Shown here in pieces: positions 27,365 to 36,957 of a DNA stretch of 64,000 bases; the first letter of the stretch is position 1; every line of letters begins with the position of its first letter. A model generated the notes under the pieces. That model did not search any database, was not told the DNA's origin, and saw only the letters and a list, made by a program, of their open reading frames with translations. The stretch covers positions 112,099 through 176,098 of the forward strand of contig NZ_JAEKKT010000128.1 of NCBI RefSeq assembly GCF_019510245.1, given 5' to 3'. A program made the translations under genes and the position numbers. This DNA is from Streptomyces sp. (GTDB taxonomy: Bacteria; Actinomycetota; Actinomycetes; Streptomycetales; Streptomycetaceae).

Positions 27365-27545
27365 CCGCGGCTCGCTTCCTGTGTCCGGTGCCCCCGGCAC
27401 CAGCAAGCCCGCTGCCGCCGGCCGCCGCCACCGGAGCACCCCCGAACGGCAGACCGCGCCGACCCGGTCACGGCTGCCGGCGGGCGCCCACCGGCGGTGG
27501 ACGCCCGCTCGGTGCCGCCGCCCCGTCAGGCGCGGGCCCGACCCG

Positions 27546-29234
27546 TCACAGCTGGGACAGCTCGTCCACCAGGTCGTCCAGGCCCAGCGAACCCTGGGAG
27601 AGGGCCGCCATGTGCCAGGACTTGAGGTCGAAGCCGGCGCCCTGCCGCTTTCGGGCCTGCTCCCGGCCCAGCAGCCAGGCCCGCTCGCCCAGCTTGTAGC
27701 CGATGGCCTGCCCCGGCATGGACAGGTAGCGGGTCAGCTCGCTCTCCACGAAGTCCGCGGGCCGGCTGCTGTGCGCGCCGAAGAACTCCTGCGCCAGCGC
27801 GGGCGTCCAGCGCTCCCCGGGGTGGAAGGGGGAGTCGTCCGGGATCGTCAGCTCCAGGTGCATGCCGATGTCGATGATGACCCGCGCGGCCCGCATCATC
27901 TGCGCGTCCAGGTAGCCGAGGCGGCGCTCCGGGTCCGTCAGGAAGCCCAGTTCGTCCATCAGCCGCTCCGCGTACAGCGCCCAGCCCTCGGCGTTGGCGC
28001 TGACCATGCCCACGCTGGCCTGGTAGCGGGAGAGGTCCTCGGCGACGTGCTTCCACTGCGCCAGCTGGAGGTGGTGGCCGGGAACGCCCTCGTGGTACCA
28101 GGTCGACACCAGGTCGTAGACCGGGAAGCGGGTCTGCCCCATGGTCGGCAGCCAGGTGATGCCCGGGCGCGAGAAGTCGTCCGACGGCGGCGTGTAGTAC
28201 GGGGCCGCCGCGCTGCCGGGCGGAGCGATCCGGGACTCCACCCGGCGCACCCGCTCGGCCAGGTCGAAGTGGGTGCCGTCCAGCTTCTCGATGGCCTCGT
28301 CCATCACCTCCTGCAGCCAGCCGCGCACCTCGTCGACGCCCTCGACGTGGGTGCCCTGCTCGTCGAGGTGCGCCAGCGCCACCCACGGCGTGGCCGCGCC
28401 GGGCAGGATCTTCTCGGCCTCGGCCTTCATCTCGCCGAGCAGCCGGTGGTACTCGGACCAGCCGTACGCGTACGCCTCGTCCAGATCGAGGTCGGTGCCG
28501 TTGAAGTAGCGCACCCAGCGGGCGTACCGCTCCCGGCCCACCACGTCCGGCGCGCCCTCGACCGTCGGCGCGTACACGTCCCGCATCCAGTCGCGCAGCG
28601 CCACGACGGCCCCGGTGGCGGAGCGGGCCGCCTCGTCCAGCTCGGTGCGCAGCGCCCCGGGCCCGGACGCCGCGAACTGCTCGAACCAGCCCTTGCCGTC
28701 GCCCGTGTCGGCCCACTCGCCGAGCTGGCCGACGAAGGTCGTGGTGGCGCGCGGACCGGCGTACAGCTTCCGCTCCATGCCGAGTTCGAGGGACTGCCGG
28801 TAGCCCTCCAGCGCGGCCGGCACCGCGCGCAGCCGCTCGGCGACCGCCGTCCAGTCCTCCTCGGTGGCGGTGGGCGTCACCGTGAACACCTGGCGCACCG
28901 CGTGCGCGGCCGAGCTCAAGTTGCTGACCGAACGCAGGCTCTCGTCGGCCTCGTGCACGGCGAGGGAGGCGCTGAGCCGCTCGCGCAGCAGGCGCGCGCA
29001 GCGACGCTCGATGTCACTGTCGGCACCGGGGTGCCGTTCGGCCTCGTCGAGCTTGGCGAGCGTGTCGCGCTGGAGCCGGGCGAGCGCCTCCGCGCCGGCC
29101 GGCGAGGTGTCGGGCAGCCGGCCCGAACTCTCCTTGTCGCCGAGGAACGTACCGGTGATCGGATCGAGGGCGATGAGTGCGTCGACGAAGGCGTCGGCGA
29201 CCTGACGGGGGAGCGGGTTGCTGGTCTGTGACAT
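27546..29234 (-). CDS. DUF885 family protein (metallopeptidase-like)
   Basis: The 562-residue protein matches the DUF885 family, which has a gluzincin-like fold: STWYHEGVPGHHLQLAQWKH carries the metal-binding His-Glu region, and ANAEGWALYAERLMDELGF supplies the downstream Glu. Both motifs are intact. No signal peptide is present, so it is cytoplasmic. The likely role is cleavage of peptides or similar amides, but substrates are unknown. Start ATG 29234 has GAGG 9 nt upstream, preferred over ATG 29243. Confidence 0.9.
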   Translation of the reverse strand: MSQTSNPLPRQVADAFVDALIALDPITGTFLGDKESSGRLPDTSPAGAEALARLQRDTLAKLDEAERHPGADSDIERRCARLLRERLSASLAVHEADESLRSVSNLSSAAHAVRQVFTVTPTATEEDWTAVAERLRAVPAALEGYRQSLELGMERKLYAGPRATTTFVGQLGEWADTGDGKGWFEQFAASGPGALRTELDEAARSATGAVVALRDWMRDVYAPTVEGAPDVVGRERYARWVRYFNGTDLDLDEAYAYGWSEYHRLLGEMKAEAEKILPGAATPWVALAHLDEQGTHVEGVDEVRGWLQEVMDEAIEKLDGTHFDLAERVRRVESRIAPPGSAAAPYYTPPSDDFSRPGITWLPTMGQTRFPVYDLVSTWYHEGVPGHHLQLAQWKHVAEDLSRYQASVGMVSANAEGWALYAERLMDELGFLTDPERRLGYLDAQMMRAARVIIDIGMHLELTIPDDSPFHPGERWTPALAQEFFGAHSSRPADFVESELTRYLSMPGQAIGYKLGERAWLLGREQARKRQGAGFDLKSWHMAALSQGSLGLDDLVDELSQL

Positions 29235-29267
29235 GCGGTCCATCCTCGTACGACGGACCGCCGCCCG

Positions 29268-29759
29268 TCACGGGGATTGAACCGACGGCGCCGGCGGCAG
29301 CAGCGGCCCGCACCCCCATTGCTGGAAGATCAGCCGGGTCTCCACCCGGGCCACTTCCCGGCGGGCCGTGAACTCGTCCAGGACGAGCCGTTGCAGGTCC
29401 GTCATGTCCGCCACGGCCACATGCACGAGATAGTCGTCGGGACCGGTGAGGTGGAAGACCGTCCGCGACTCCGGCAGCGCCCGGATCCGCTCAACGAACG
29501 GTCCCACCAACTCCCGCCGGTGCGGCCTGACCTGCACCGACAGCAGCGCCTCCAGACCGCGCCCGAGCTTGGCCGGATCGAGTTCGAGGCGGTGCCCGAG
29601 GATCACCCCGGAGCGGCGCAGCCGGGTCACCCGGTCCAGACAGGTCGACGGCGCGACGCCCACCTGGGCGGCGAGATCGCGGTAGGTGGTCCGGGCGTCG
29701 TTCTGCAGCAGCCGCAGCAGATGCAGATCGACCGGATCCAGTACGACAGAATCGGCCAC
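29268..29759 (-). CDS. Lrp/AsnC family regulator
   Basis: The 163-residue protein with GTG start 29759 has a winged helix (DLHLLRLLQNDARTTYRDLA, VAPSTCLDRVTRLRRSGVI) and a C-terminal RAM domain (VFHLTGPDDYLVHVAV). It is divergent from the PLP lyase gene with only 59 nt between start codons, the classic layout of an Lrp regulator controlling an amino-acid catabolic enzyme. A sulfur amino acid is the probable ligand. Confidence 0.92.
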   Translation of the reverse strand: MADSVVLDPVDLHLLRLLQNDARTTYRDLAAQVGVAPSTCLDRVTRLRRSGVILGHRLELDPAKLGRGLEALLSVQVRPHRRELVGPFVERIRALPESRTVFHLTGPDDYLVHVAVADMTDLQRLVLDEFTARREVARVETRLIFQQWGCGPLLPPAPSVQSP

Positions 29760-29818
29760 GGCCCGAACGTAGCACGGGGTTCACCGCGCACACCCCGTCG
29801 GTTGTTCACCCTGCCGTC

Positions 29819-30997
29819 ATGGACACAGCAAGCACCTACGACGAGCCGGCCCCCGCCCGCGGGCCCCTCTCCCGCGCACCGCGCGCCCTGGCCACCGAGG
29901 CCGTGCACGCCGGCCGCGACGACCTCGCCCGTCAGGGCCTGCACGCCGCGCCGATCGACCTGTCGACCACCTACCCGTCGTACGACAGCCGGGCCGAGGC
30001 GGCCCGCATCGACGCCTTCGCCGCCGACGGCGCGGACCCGGCGGGAGGGCCGGTCTACGGACGCCTCGGCAACCCGACGGTCGCCCGCTTCGAGACCGCC
30101 CTGGCCCGTCTGGAGGGCACCGGGGCCGCGGTCGCGTTCGCCAGCGGCATGGCCGCCCTGACCGCCGTCCTCCTCGCCCGCGCGGCCGCCGGCCTGCGCC
30201 ACGTCGTCGCGGTACGGCCCCTCTACGGCTGCAGCGACCACCTCCTCACCGCCGGGCTCCTCGGCACCGAGGTCACCTGGACCGACCCGGCCGGGATCAC
30301 CGACGCGCTGCGTCCCGACACCGGCCTGGTGCTGGTCGAGTCCCCGGCCAACCCGACCCTCGCCGAACTCGACCTGCGGGCCGTCGCCCACGCCTGCGGC
30401 ACGGTCCCGCTGCTCGCCGACAACACCTTCGCCACCCCCGTGCTGCAACGCCCCGCCGGACTCGGCGCCCGGCTGGTCCTGCACAGTGCCACCAAGTACC
30501 TCGGCGGCCACGGCGACGTGCTGGCCGGGGTGGTCGCCTGCGACGAGGAGTTCGCCGGGCAGCTCCGCAAGATACGGTTCGCCACCGGCGGCGTCCTGCA
30601 CCCGCTCGCCGGCTACCTGCTGCTGCGCGGCCTGTCCACCCTTCCGGTCCGGGTCCGCGCCGCCTCCGCCACCGCCGCCGAACTGGCCCACCGTCTCACC
30701 GCCGACCCGCGCGTCGCCCGCGTCCACTACCCGCGGCTGGGCGGCGCGATGATCGCCTTCGAGGTCTACGACGACCCGCACGAGGTCATCGCCCGGGTAC
30801 GCCTGATCACCCCCGCCGTCAGCCTCGGCAGCGTCGACACCCTCATCCAGCACCCGGCCTCCATCAGCCACCGCGTCGTCGACGAGCGGGACCGCCGCGG
30901 CGCCGGGGTGAGCGACAGGTTGCTGCGTCTCTCGGTGGGCCTGGAGGACGCGGACGATCTGTGGGCGGACCTGGACCAGGCACTGGGGTCGCTGTAG
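29819..30997 (+). CDS. PLP-dependent Cys/Met metabolism lyase (gamma-lyase type)
   Basis: The 392-residue fold-type I PLP enzyme has VYGRLGNPTVARFETALARL, the cofactor loop FASGMAALTAV and the Schiff-base lysine in LHSATKYLGGHGDV (Lys226). The C-terminal SLGSVDTLIQHPASISH is the substrate-binding motif of the Cys/Met family. It is a methionine gamma-lyase, cystathionine gamma-lyase or a close relative; sequence alone does not decide. The divergent Lrp gene is its probable regulator and a hairpin ends the unit. Confidence 0.93.
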   Translation: MDTASTYDEPAPARGPLSRAPRALATEAVHAGRDDLARQGLHAAPIDLSTTYPSYDSRAEAARIDAFAADGADPAGGPVYGRLGNPTVARFETALARLEGTGAAVAFASGMAALTAVLLARAAAGLRHVVAVRPLYGCSDHLLTAGLLGTEVTWTDPAGITDALRPDTGLVLVESPANPTLAELDLRAVAHACGTVPLLADNTFATPVLQRPAGLGARLVLHSATKYLGGHGDVLAGVVACDEEFAGQLRKIRFATGGVLHPLAGYLLLRGLSTLPVRVRAASATAAELAHRLTADPRVARVHYPRLGGAMIAFEVYDDPHEVIARVRLITPAVSLGSVDTLIQHPASISHRVVDERDRRGAGVSDRLLRLSVGLEDADDLWADLDQALGSL

Positions 30998-30999
30998 CT

Positions 31000-31015
31000 C
31001 GCCCCCGAAGGGGCG
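31000..31015. terminator. Hairpin after the PLP lyase gene
   Basis: CGCCCC-CGAA-GGGGCG is a 6-bp stem with a 4-nt loop beginning 3 nt after the stop codon. The GNAT gene ends 85 nt further on the other strand, so it could serve both. Confidence 0.55.
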
Positions 31016-31100
31016 CTGGGCGTGGCCCCGGCTGAAGGCTCTTCGAGGAACTGCGCGACCGGCCAGCACGGACCCGCAGCCGCCGCGCAGTCCACGCCCC

Positions 31101-32540
31101 CTACGGCGCTTCGGCCCGTCCCGCGTCCCCCGCCCTGGAAAGCCACCCCATGGCCGTCACGGCGTCACCCGGCACCGCCTCCAGCCGGGCGGTGATGACC
31201 AGCGTCCCCTCCTCGATCTGATAGTCGAGCGGCAACCCCAGGCCCCGCATCGCCGCCACCATCCCGGTGTTGGACGCCTGCGTCACCGCGTACACGCTCT
31301 CGCAGCCCGCCTCGACCGCCATCCTCACCAGCCGCCCGAGCAGCTCGCTCCCGATTCCGCGCCGCTGCCAGTCGTCCTCGACGAGCAGCGCCACCTCGGT
31401 CTCGTCCCCGTCCCACAGCAGATGCCCGAGGCCGACGATCCGGCCCGACGCGGTCTGCACCGCCAGCGTGCGGCCGAAGCGGGGGCTGAGCAGGTGGTTC
31501 AGGTAACGGTCCGCGTCCCCGACCGGGCCGTGGTAGCGCAGCCCGAGCGTCCGCGTCGAGCAGCGCTCGTGCATCGCCTTCGCCGCGGCCAGGTCACCGG
31601 TGTCGGCCCGGCGCACGGTGATCTCGTTGCCCGCGGGCAACGAGATCACGTCCTGGCTGCGCGGGATGCGCGGCCCGAGCCGGGCGTCCAGCTCCACCAG
31701 CGCCCGCGCACGCGCGAACTCGGTCGGCGTGAACGGGAGATACGGCCGTTCCACGGTGATCACTCCCCCCTCCGGGGCACGCAGCCGCATCACGGTGTCC
31801 TCCAGCGACCCCTCGACGGGAACCGCCTCGGGGCTCCGGGCCCCGCCGACCGGGTGGGCGGGGAGCGAGCGGATCGTGCACCTCCCCAACAACTGCCGGA
31901 GGGCCAGCGGAAGTTCCGCCGCGTCCAGGGCGGTTCGGGTGGCCAGGCCGAGGACCCGGGTCGGCGCGTCCACCAGATCGTGGGCGTCGGCCCGCTCGAT
32001 CCAGGTGTCCGTGCCCCCGGCCGGGGTGACCGCCCGCGTGATCTCGCCGGCGGTCAGTTCGGCCGGGGCCCGCAGCAGGAGCTCGTCCACCGTGCCGTCC
32101 CCCAGCGGATGCGTCTGCAGGCTCAGGATGTCCACGCGGTGCGCGGCGAGCGCGCCGCACAGCGCCGCCAGCGAACCGGGCTCGTCCCGCACCGTCGTCC
32201 GCAGCCGCCACAGGGTGCTCGCCCGGTCGCCGGTTCCCGTGGTGTCCGCGCCGGGTCCGGCCCGCCGCGTCCCGGGAACGGCCGGCCGGACGCCGGTATC
32301 GGTATCCGTCACCGGCGGTGCGTGTCCCGGGCGCCTCGCCCACCAGACGTGGAAGCCCGCCGTCGACGCGAGCACCAGCGCCGAGATCACCAGCAGCGCC
32401 GGACCGCCGGGTCCGTGCCCGACCAGGTTCGCCACCGCGTCGGCCACCGCGACGGCCGTGAACAGGGCGGCGAGCTCGACGACGTCCCGTCGCCAGTGGT
32501 GCACGGGGCGTCCGTTCCTCGTGCGCGTCACATCAGACAT
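31101..32540 (-). CDS. Membrane-anchored ACT and GNAT domain protein
   Basis: The roughly 479-residue protein has three parts. Residues about 15-75 contain two hydrophobic helices (LAALFTAVAVADAVANLV and LLVISALVLASTAGFHVWW). Residues about 105-165 form an ACT-like domain (LWRLRTTVRDEPGSLAAL, VDILSLQTHPLGDGTV). The last 170 residues are a GNAT acetyltransferase with the acetyl-CoA loop DDWQRRGIGSELLGRLV. An amino acid sensed by ACT could control acetylation of an unknown target at the membrane. The start is uncertain: ATG 32540 is used; ATG 32552 and TTG 32570 are alternatives with no better ribosome site. Confidence 0.88.
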   Translation of the reverse strand: MSDVTRTRNGRPVHHWRRDVVELAALFTAVAVADAVANLVGHGPGGPALLVISALVLASTAGFHVWWARRPGHAPPVTDTDTGVRPAVPGTRRAGPGADTTGTGDRASTLWRLRTTVRDEPGSLAALCGALAAHRVDILSLQTHPLGDGTVDELLLRAPAELTAGEITRAVTPAGGTDTWIERADAHDLVDAPTRVLGLATRTALDAAELPLALRQLLGRCTIRSLPAHPVGGARSPEAVPVEGSLEDTVMRLRAPEGGVITVERPYLPFTPTEFARARALVELDARLGPRIPRSQDVISLPAGNEITVRRADTGDLAAAKAMHERCSTRTLGLRYHGPVGDADRYLNHLLSPRFGRTLAVQTASGRIVGLGHLLWDGDETEVALLVEDDWQRRGIGSELLGRLVRMAVEAGCESVYAVTQASNTGMVAAMRGLGLPLDYQIEEGTLVITARLEAVPGDAVTAMGWLSRAGDAGRAEAP

Positions 32541-32684
32541 GTCTCGATTCATGCAGCCACTGTGAAGCAACGGTGTTGCGTGATCACGAACGCTCTGTGA
32601 CCGATGGGTAAAGCATGCTTACGTTGTCTTTGTGACGGTTTTCACGCTTGTAGGGCTCTGCGGAACGACCGGTTCCTGTCCCCG

Positions 32685-35351
32685 TCAGGCGGCCACCGCC
32701 ACGGTCAGCGCGTCCCGCAGCCGACGGGCCTGGACCACCACCCGGGACGAGCCGCGCCGGTCCGCCACCCCGGAGAGATGGGGCAGCTCACCCCGGGCCC
32801 CGGACCGCTCGGCGCAGTCGGCCGCGACGGAGAGCAGCTCCCCGAGCCCGCGGGCCGCGACCGGGGCGCCCGCCGTCGCCCCGGTCGCGAGGTCGGCGAG
32901 GAGCACGGGCAGGGTGTGCCGGAGCATCTCCCATATGGTCGCGTTCGCCCCCGTGGCCGCCGCCGTCCGGGCCGATTCGGCCAGCCGCAGCGTCTTCACC
33001 GCACCGCGCCGGACCAACTGGCCGAGGTCGGCTCCGAGCCGCTCCGCGTCGAGCTGTCCGCGTGCGGCGAGCACCAGCAGCGCGTCCACCGCGGCCAGCC
33101 GGTCCTCCGGATGCCGGGCGCCCAGCCCGTACGCCACGCACAGGTGGGTGCTCTCGCCCGCCGGGCCGCCGGACTCGGCGAGCAGCGGGAGGACGGCGGT
33201 CGTGCCCCGCTGGTCGCCCACGGCGGACCAGGACAGGTCGTGCACCAGCCGGACGGCCACCAGCTCACGCCGCTCCGGGAGCGCGGCCAGCCAGTGCGGA
33301 TGGTTCTCCTGGGCCCAGTGGTAGCAGTACCGGCTCTCGCCGAAGGCGGTGACCGGCCGGCCGAGCCGCCGGAACTCCTCGGGGAAGTCCGCCTGGAACT
33401 CGAGGACTTCACCCGACTCGACCAGGATCCGCGACCCCGAGGTACGGCGGCGGGACAAGGGCGCGGCGGGCTCCTCGGCCGACAGCAGGCGCGCCAGGCG
33501 CTCGCCCTCCGGTGTGCCGAGCGCGACCGCGCGCTCGGCCGCCGCCACGGCAGCCGCACGGTCTTCGCGGCGCACCCGGAACAGGGCCTGCGCGAAGTCG
33601 GCGGCACCGACCCGGGCCCCCGCGCGGTGGTAGGCGTCGAGCCGGTCGACCAGTTCGCCCGGTTCGAGCAGGCCGGTGCTCCAGGTCGGCGTGGCCAGCA
33701 GCAGCGGCTGCGGATCCGTCCTTATCCGGTGGGCGAGTTCGCGCAGGCGCAGGTCGAACACCCGGGAGAACCCGGTGTGCGGGCACTCGTGGCCGACCGG
33801 ACCACGGCGGAGGGCGGTGAGCAGGACGTCGGAGCTCACGATCCCGTACAGCGAGGCCAGCAGCAGTTCGAGGCCGTCCCGGGCGGCGAGGAGGCCGTAG
33901 CGGGTGTTGCCGAAGTACTCCTCGGTGTGCCACCCGCGACCCGGCTCGGACTGCCTCCACCACCGGGTGGCCGCGACCGGTTCGAGCGCCTCCCGCAACG
34001 CGTCCTGGTCACGGTGGGCGTGGCGTGCCAGGCCGTCCAGCACCCGTTCGAACGCGGCCACGTCCCCCTCGGACGCCAGCAGGGCGCCGATCTCCTCGGC
34101 GAGCTCCACCGCAGAGTCCGGTGCCGGTGCGAGCCGGAACGGCTCCGGGGCGGGTGGCAGCACCTCCTCGTACACCTCGGGCACCGGTGTCGCCGCGACA
34201 CCGAGCGCAGCGGCCGCCCGGACGCGCAGAGCCGGGCTCAGCCGGTCGGCCGCGAGGGCGATCCCGGACCGGACCGCAGGCTCGCCGTCGAGCCGCTTCG
34301 CATGCCGCTCCAGCAGCTTCAACGCCCGCTCCTGCACCTGGGTGTCCTCGTGCCCGAACGCCTGGGCCACCGCCGGCAGCAGCTCTGCGGCCGCGGACGG
34401 GTCGCGGGCCAGCACCTTGCCGAGCAGCACCAGCTGGGCACGCACCAGCTTCTTCTCGGCGCGGAACAGCAGGCCTTCGCCGGCCTCGGCCAGCCGTCGC
34501 GGGGTGAGGCCGCCGTCCAGGGCCAGGGCGGCGAGGACCGACTGGGCGTGGGCGGCGACCGGGGAGGCGGCGTCCCGGGCCAGCGCCGTCCAGTCGGCGA
34601 CGCGCTCTCGCTCCTCCTCCCGGGTGAGGGCGAGCTCGCCCAGCAGCGGCAGGAAGACCCGGTGGTCGGTCGGGCCGCCGCCGCGCAGCAGCCGGGCCAC
34701 ACAGGCGTCGACCACGGCCTTGCGCTCCAGTACGCCCGCGCCGGTCAGCTCCGCGAGGGCGCTGTGCCAGGAACCGGGGCCGTCACCGAACAGCCAGCGG
34801 ACCTCGCCGAGATCGGAGAGCTCGAACAGGCCGTTCACCAGCGGCGCGAGATCGGGTTCGGCGCGCAGCCGGTCGACGAGAGGGACGCGCCCCCAGCTGT
34901 GGCCGATGTACCGGACCCAGCCGACCACATAGGCGTCCGTCACCGGGGCCTCGCACCCCGAGCGGCGCACCAGCCCGGCCATCAGCAGGAACGGCACGTC
35001 CGCGGAGACCGGCCGGGCGGCCAGCCGCCGGGCCACGTCGGCCTGCCAGCCGGTGTCCCGGTCCGCCAGCGCCTTCAGGAGCACGTCCGCCGGTGCCTTG
35101 CGCCAGCGCATGTCGGCCCCCGCGATCCAGGTCGCGGCCGCCGCGGCCCCCGAGTGACACATGGCCCCGGCCACCTGGAGCGCCGGATACGCGCGCTCGG
35201 ACCGGCTCTCCCACGGCATGGCCCGCAGCTCCTTGCGCAGGGCCCGCAACTCGGGAAGCAGCGCACGCCGTTCGGCATCCGTCAGCTTCCCCACGAGGAG
35301 GGCCGTCTCCCCGACGCGCCCCGCCCGTACCGCCTCCAGCACCGCGCTCAT
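32685..35351 (-). CDS. DUF6493 family large helical repeat protein
   Basis: The 888-residue soluble protein starts at ATG 35351, overlapping the stop of the SWIM gene by one base. It is built of HEAT-like helix pairs (for example VRAQLVLLGKVLARDPSAAA, VQERALKLLERHAKRLDGEP). Its end, TVAVAA, is at 32685. Similar proteins occur next to SWIM zinc-finger genes in many actinobacteria; the function is unknown. The longer frame to 35522 reads the SWIM gene out of frame. Confidence 0.82.
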   Translation of the reverse strand: MSAVLEAVRAGRVGETALLVGKLTDAERRALLPELRALRKELRAMPWESRSERAYPALQVAGAMCHSGAAAAATWIAGADMRWRKAPADVLLKALADRDTGWQADVARRLAARPVSADVPFLLMAGLVRRSGCEAPVTDAYVVGWVRYIGHSWGRVPLVDRLRAEPDLAPLVNGLFELSDLGEVRWLFGDGPGSWHSALAELTGAGVLERKAVVDACVARLLRGGGPTDHRVFLPLLGELALTREEERERVADWTALARDAASPVAAHAQSVLAALALDGGLTPRRLAEAGEGLLFRAEKKLVRAQLVLLGKVLARDPSAAAELLPAVAQAFGHEDTQVQERALKLLERHAKRLDGEPAVRSGIALAADRLSPALRVRAAAALGVAATPVPEVYEEVLPPAPEPFRLAPAPDSAVELAEEIGALLASEGDVAAFERVLDGLARHAHRDQDALREALEPVAATRWWRQSEPGRGWHTEEYFGNTRYGLLAARDGLELLLASLYGIVSSDVLLTALRRGPVGHECPHTGFSRVFDLRLRELAHRIRTDPQPLLLATPTWSTGLLEPGELVDRLDAYHRAGARVGAADFAQALFRVRREDRAAAVAAAERAVALGTPEGERLARLLSAEEPAAPLSRRRTSGSRILVESGEVLEFQADFPEEFRRLGRPVTAFGESRYCYHWAQENHPHWLAALPERRELVAVRLVHDLSWSAVGDQRGTTAVLPLLAESGGPAGESTHLCVAYGLGARHPEDRLAAVDALLVLAARGQLDAERLGADLGQLVRRGAVKTLRLAESARTAAATGANATIWEMLRHTLPVLLADLATGATAGAPVAARGLGELLSVAADCAERSGARGELPHLSGVADRRGSSRVVVQARRLRDALTVAVAA

Positions 35352-36805
35352 CACGCACCCCCGCCGATCCGTGCCGTGTCCTCTGCCATGTCCCGTGCCA
35401 CGTCCTGCGCCGCGCTGCGCTGCGCGTCGTGCCCCGTCGCAGCCCCCCGCCGCGCCATCCGTACCGCCAGCGCGTGCTTGCACGGCCCGCGTCCGCCGCG
35501 GTACTTCGCCCACCACAGGCAACTGCAGCTCAGCACCCCCGCCGTGTCCCGCACCCGGTGCACATGACCGTCCTCGGCCGTCACCGTGCCCAGCTGGCCG
35601 TCGAGCGCCACGGCGCCCGCCGCCACCAGCGCCCGGGCCGACCTGAGCCGGGGGTTGTGCCGCTCCACGCGCCCCGCGTCATAGGGCAGTTCGCGGTGGA
35701 AGTAGGCGGCCTCCGCCGTGTCGTAGCCGACGCGTCCCGAGGTGCCGAGGCGGACCAGGGCCGCCCGGACCCGCTCCGTGGGCAGCCCGGCCGAGGCGGC
35801 CAGGTCGGCGACGTCGACGCGGGGCTCCCAGGCCAGCAGGACCGCGATCAGCTCCGCGTCCTCGGCGGCCTCGTCGGTGGCGAGCGCGTCCAGTACACCG
35901 CCCTCGCCCGAGAACCCCCGGGCCGGGTCCGGGGACAGGGTCAGTGTGAGCCGCATGCCCCGCAGCACCACCTCCCAGGCGGCGGCCGTACCGGAGGCGG
36001 CGAGGGCGCCCTGCGGGCCGTAGACGCGCAGGGCCGTCGCATGGCGCAGCACCCGCTGCAGCGCGGCCAGCCGCTCCGGTCCCGGCAGGCACACCGTGCC
36101 CGGCACCGGCCGGGTCGTCGGCCGCAGTCCCCGGCCCACCGGCACCACCCAGCCGGGACCCGCCGGACCCCGGCGGGCGGTACCGCCGCGGGGGAGCGAG
36201 CGCAGGAACCGCACCGCCTCGTCCGCCGGCAGCTCGGCCCGCAGGTCGAACCCGGTGGCTATGACCTGGGCCTCCGCGAAGCCGCGCAGCCAGCGGTCCG
36301 GGAGCGGGACCTTCTTCTCCACCAGCGGGCCGTCCAGTGTGGTGACCGCCAACTCCTCTGGTCCGACGCGCAGATGGAGCGGATCGTCCGAGCCGAGCCG
36401 GGAGAGCGCCTCCCGCAGCGGGTTGTTGACGTCGACGTTCGTCGTGCCCTGGCCCACCTCGCCGCCGTCCAGTCCCGCGCCGAGGACGTCCAGCCGGGCG
36501 TACACCCCGCCGCAGCCGGAGAAGGACTCGAAGCGCAGCCGGTCGCCGTTGCCCGTCACCACCGGGTCCAGCGAGGCGCGCAGCTGCGGCTGGTAGTACC
36601 GCGCCGCCGCCACGTCCGCCACCGCGAGCAGCCCGGCCGCGGCCACCTGAGGAGAGGTCAGGAAGCCTGCGAAGAACCGCGGATGGTCCTCGACCCCGGT
36701 GGGCGTCGCGCCCCGGGAGGTCTCCAGCCCGAGGTGGCGGCCGTCGGCCCCGGAGCGCAGCACGGAGGGTTGGCGATAGGCCACGGCCTGTGAAGATCGC
36801 GTCAT
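35351..36805 (-). CDS. SWIM zinc-finger protein
   Basis: The 484-residue protein carries the SWIM motif near its C-terminus: CSCLWWAKYRGGRGPCKHAL, which is C-x-C...C-x-H. The N-terminal part (residues 1-330) is unrecognised. SWIM domains bind nucleic acid or protein. It overlaps the DUF6493 gene by one base (TGATG) and the two must be made together. Start ATG 36805 is the only family-like option. Confidence 0.88.
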   Translation of the reverse strand: MTRSSQAVAYRQPSVLRSGADGRHLGLETSRGATPTGVEDHPRFFAGFLTSPQVAAAGLLAVADVAAARYYQPQLRASLDPVVTGNGDRLRFESFSGCGGVYARLDVLGAGLDGGEVGQGTTNVDVNNPLREALSRLGSDDPLHLRVGPEELAVTTLDGPLVEKKVPLPDRWLRGFAEAQVIATGFDLRAELPADEAVRFLRSLPRGGTARRGPAGPGWVVPVGRGLRPTTRPVPGTVCLPGPERLAALQRVLRHATALRVYGPQGALAASGTAAAWEVVLRGMRLTLTLSPDPARGFSGEGGVLDALATDEAAEDAELIAVLLAWEPRVDVADLAASAGLPTERVRAALVRLGTSGRVGYDTAEAAYFHRELPYDAGRVERHNPRLRSARALVAAGAVALDGQLGTVTAEDGHVHRVRDTAGVLSCSCLWWAKYRGGRGPCKHALAVRMARRGAATGHDAQRSAAQDVARDMAEDTARIGGGA

Positions 36806-36899
36806 GGAAAAACCGTAGAGGCGACCACTGACAATCGGCCCTGACCTGCGACAACAACCGCGAAAGCATGCTGCGTGACGACGAGTTCGGAGAATGCGG

Positions 36900-36940
36900 C
36901 AGGGCCGCGCGCCGGGGGATGACGCCGGTGCGCGGCCCTG
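36900..36940 (-). terminator. Terminator after phoD
   Basis: CAGGGCCGCGC and GCGCGGCCCTG form an 11-bp perfect stem with a 19-nt loop, 17 nt beyond the phoD stop on the minus strand. Confidence 0.75.
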
Positions 36941-36957
36941 TGAAGAGCGTACGGGAG

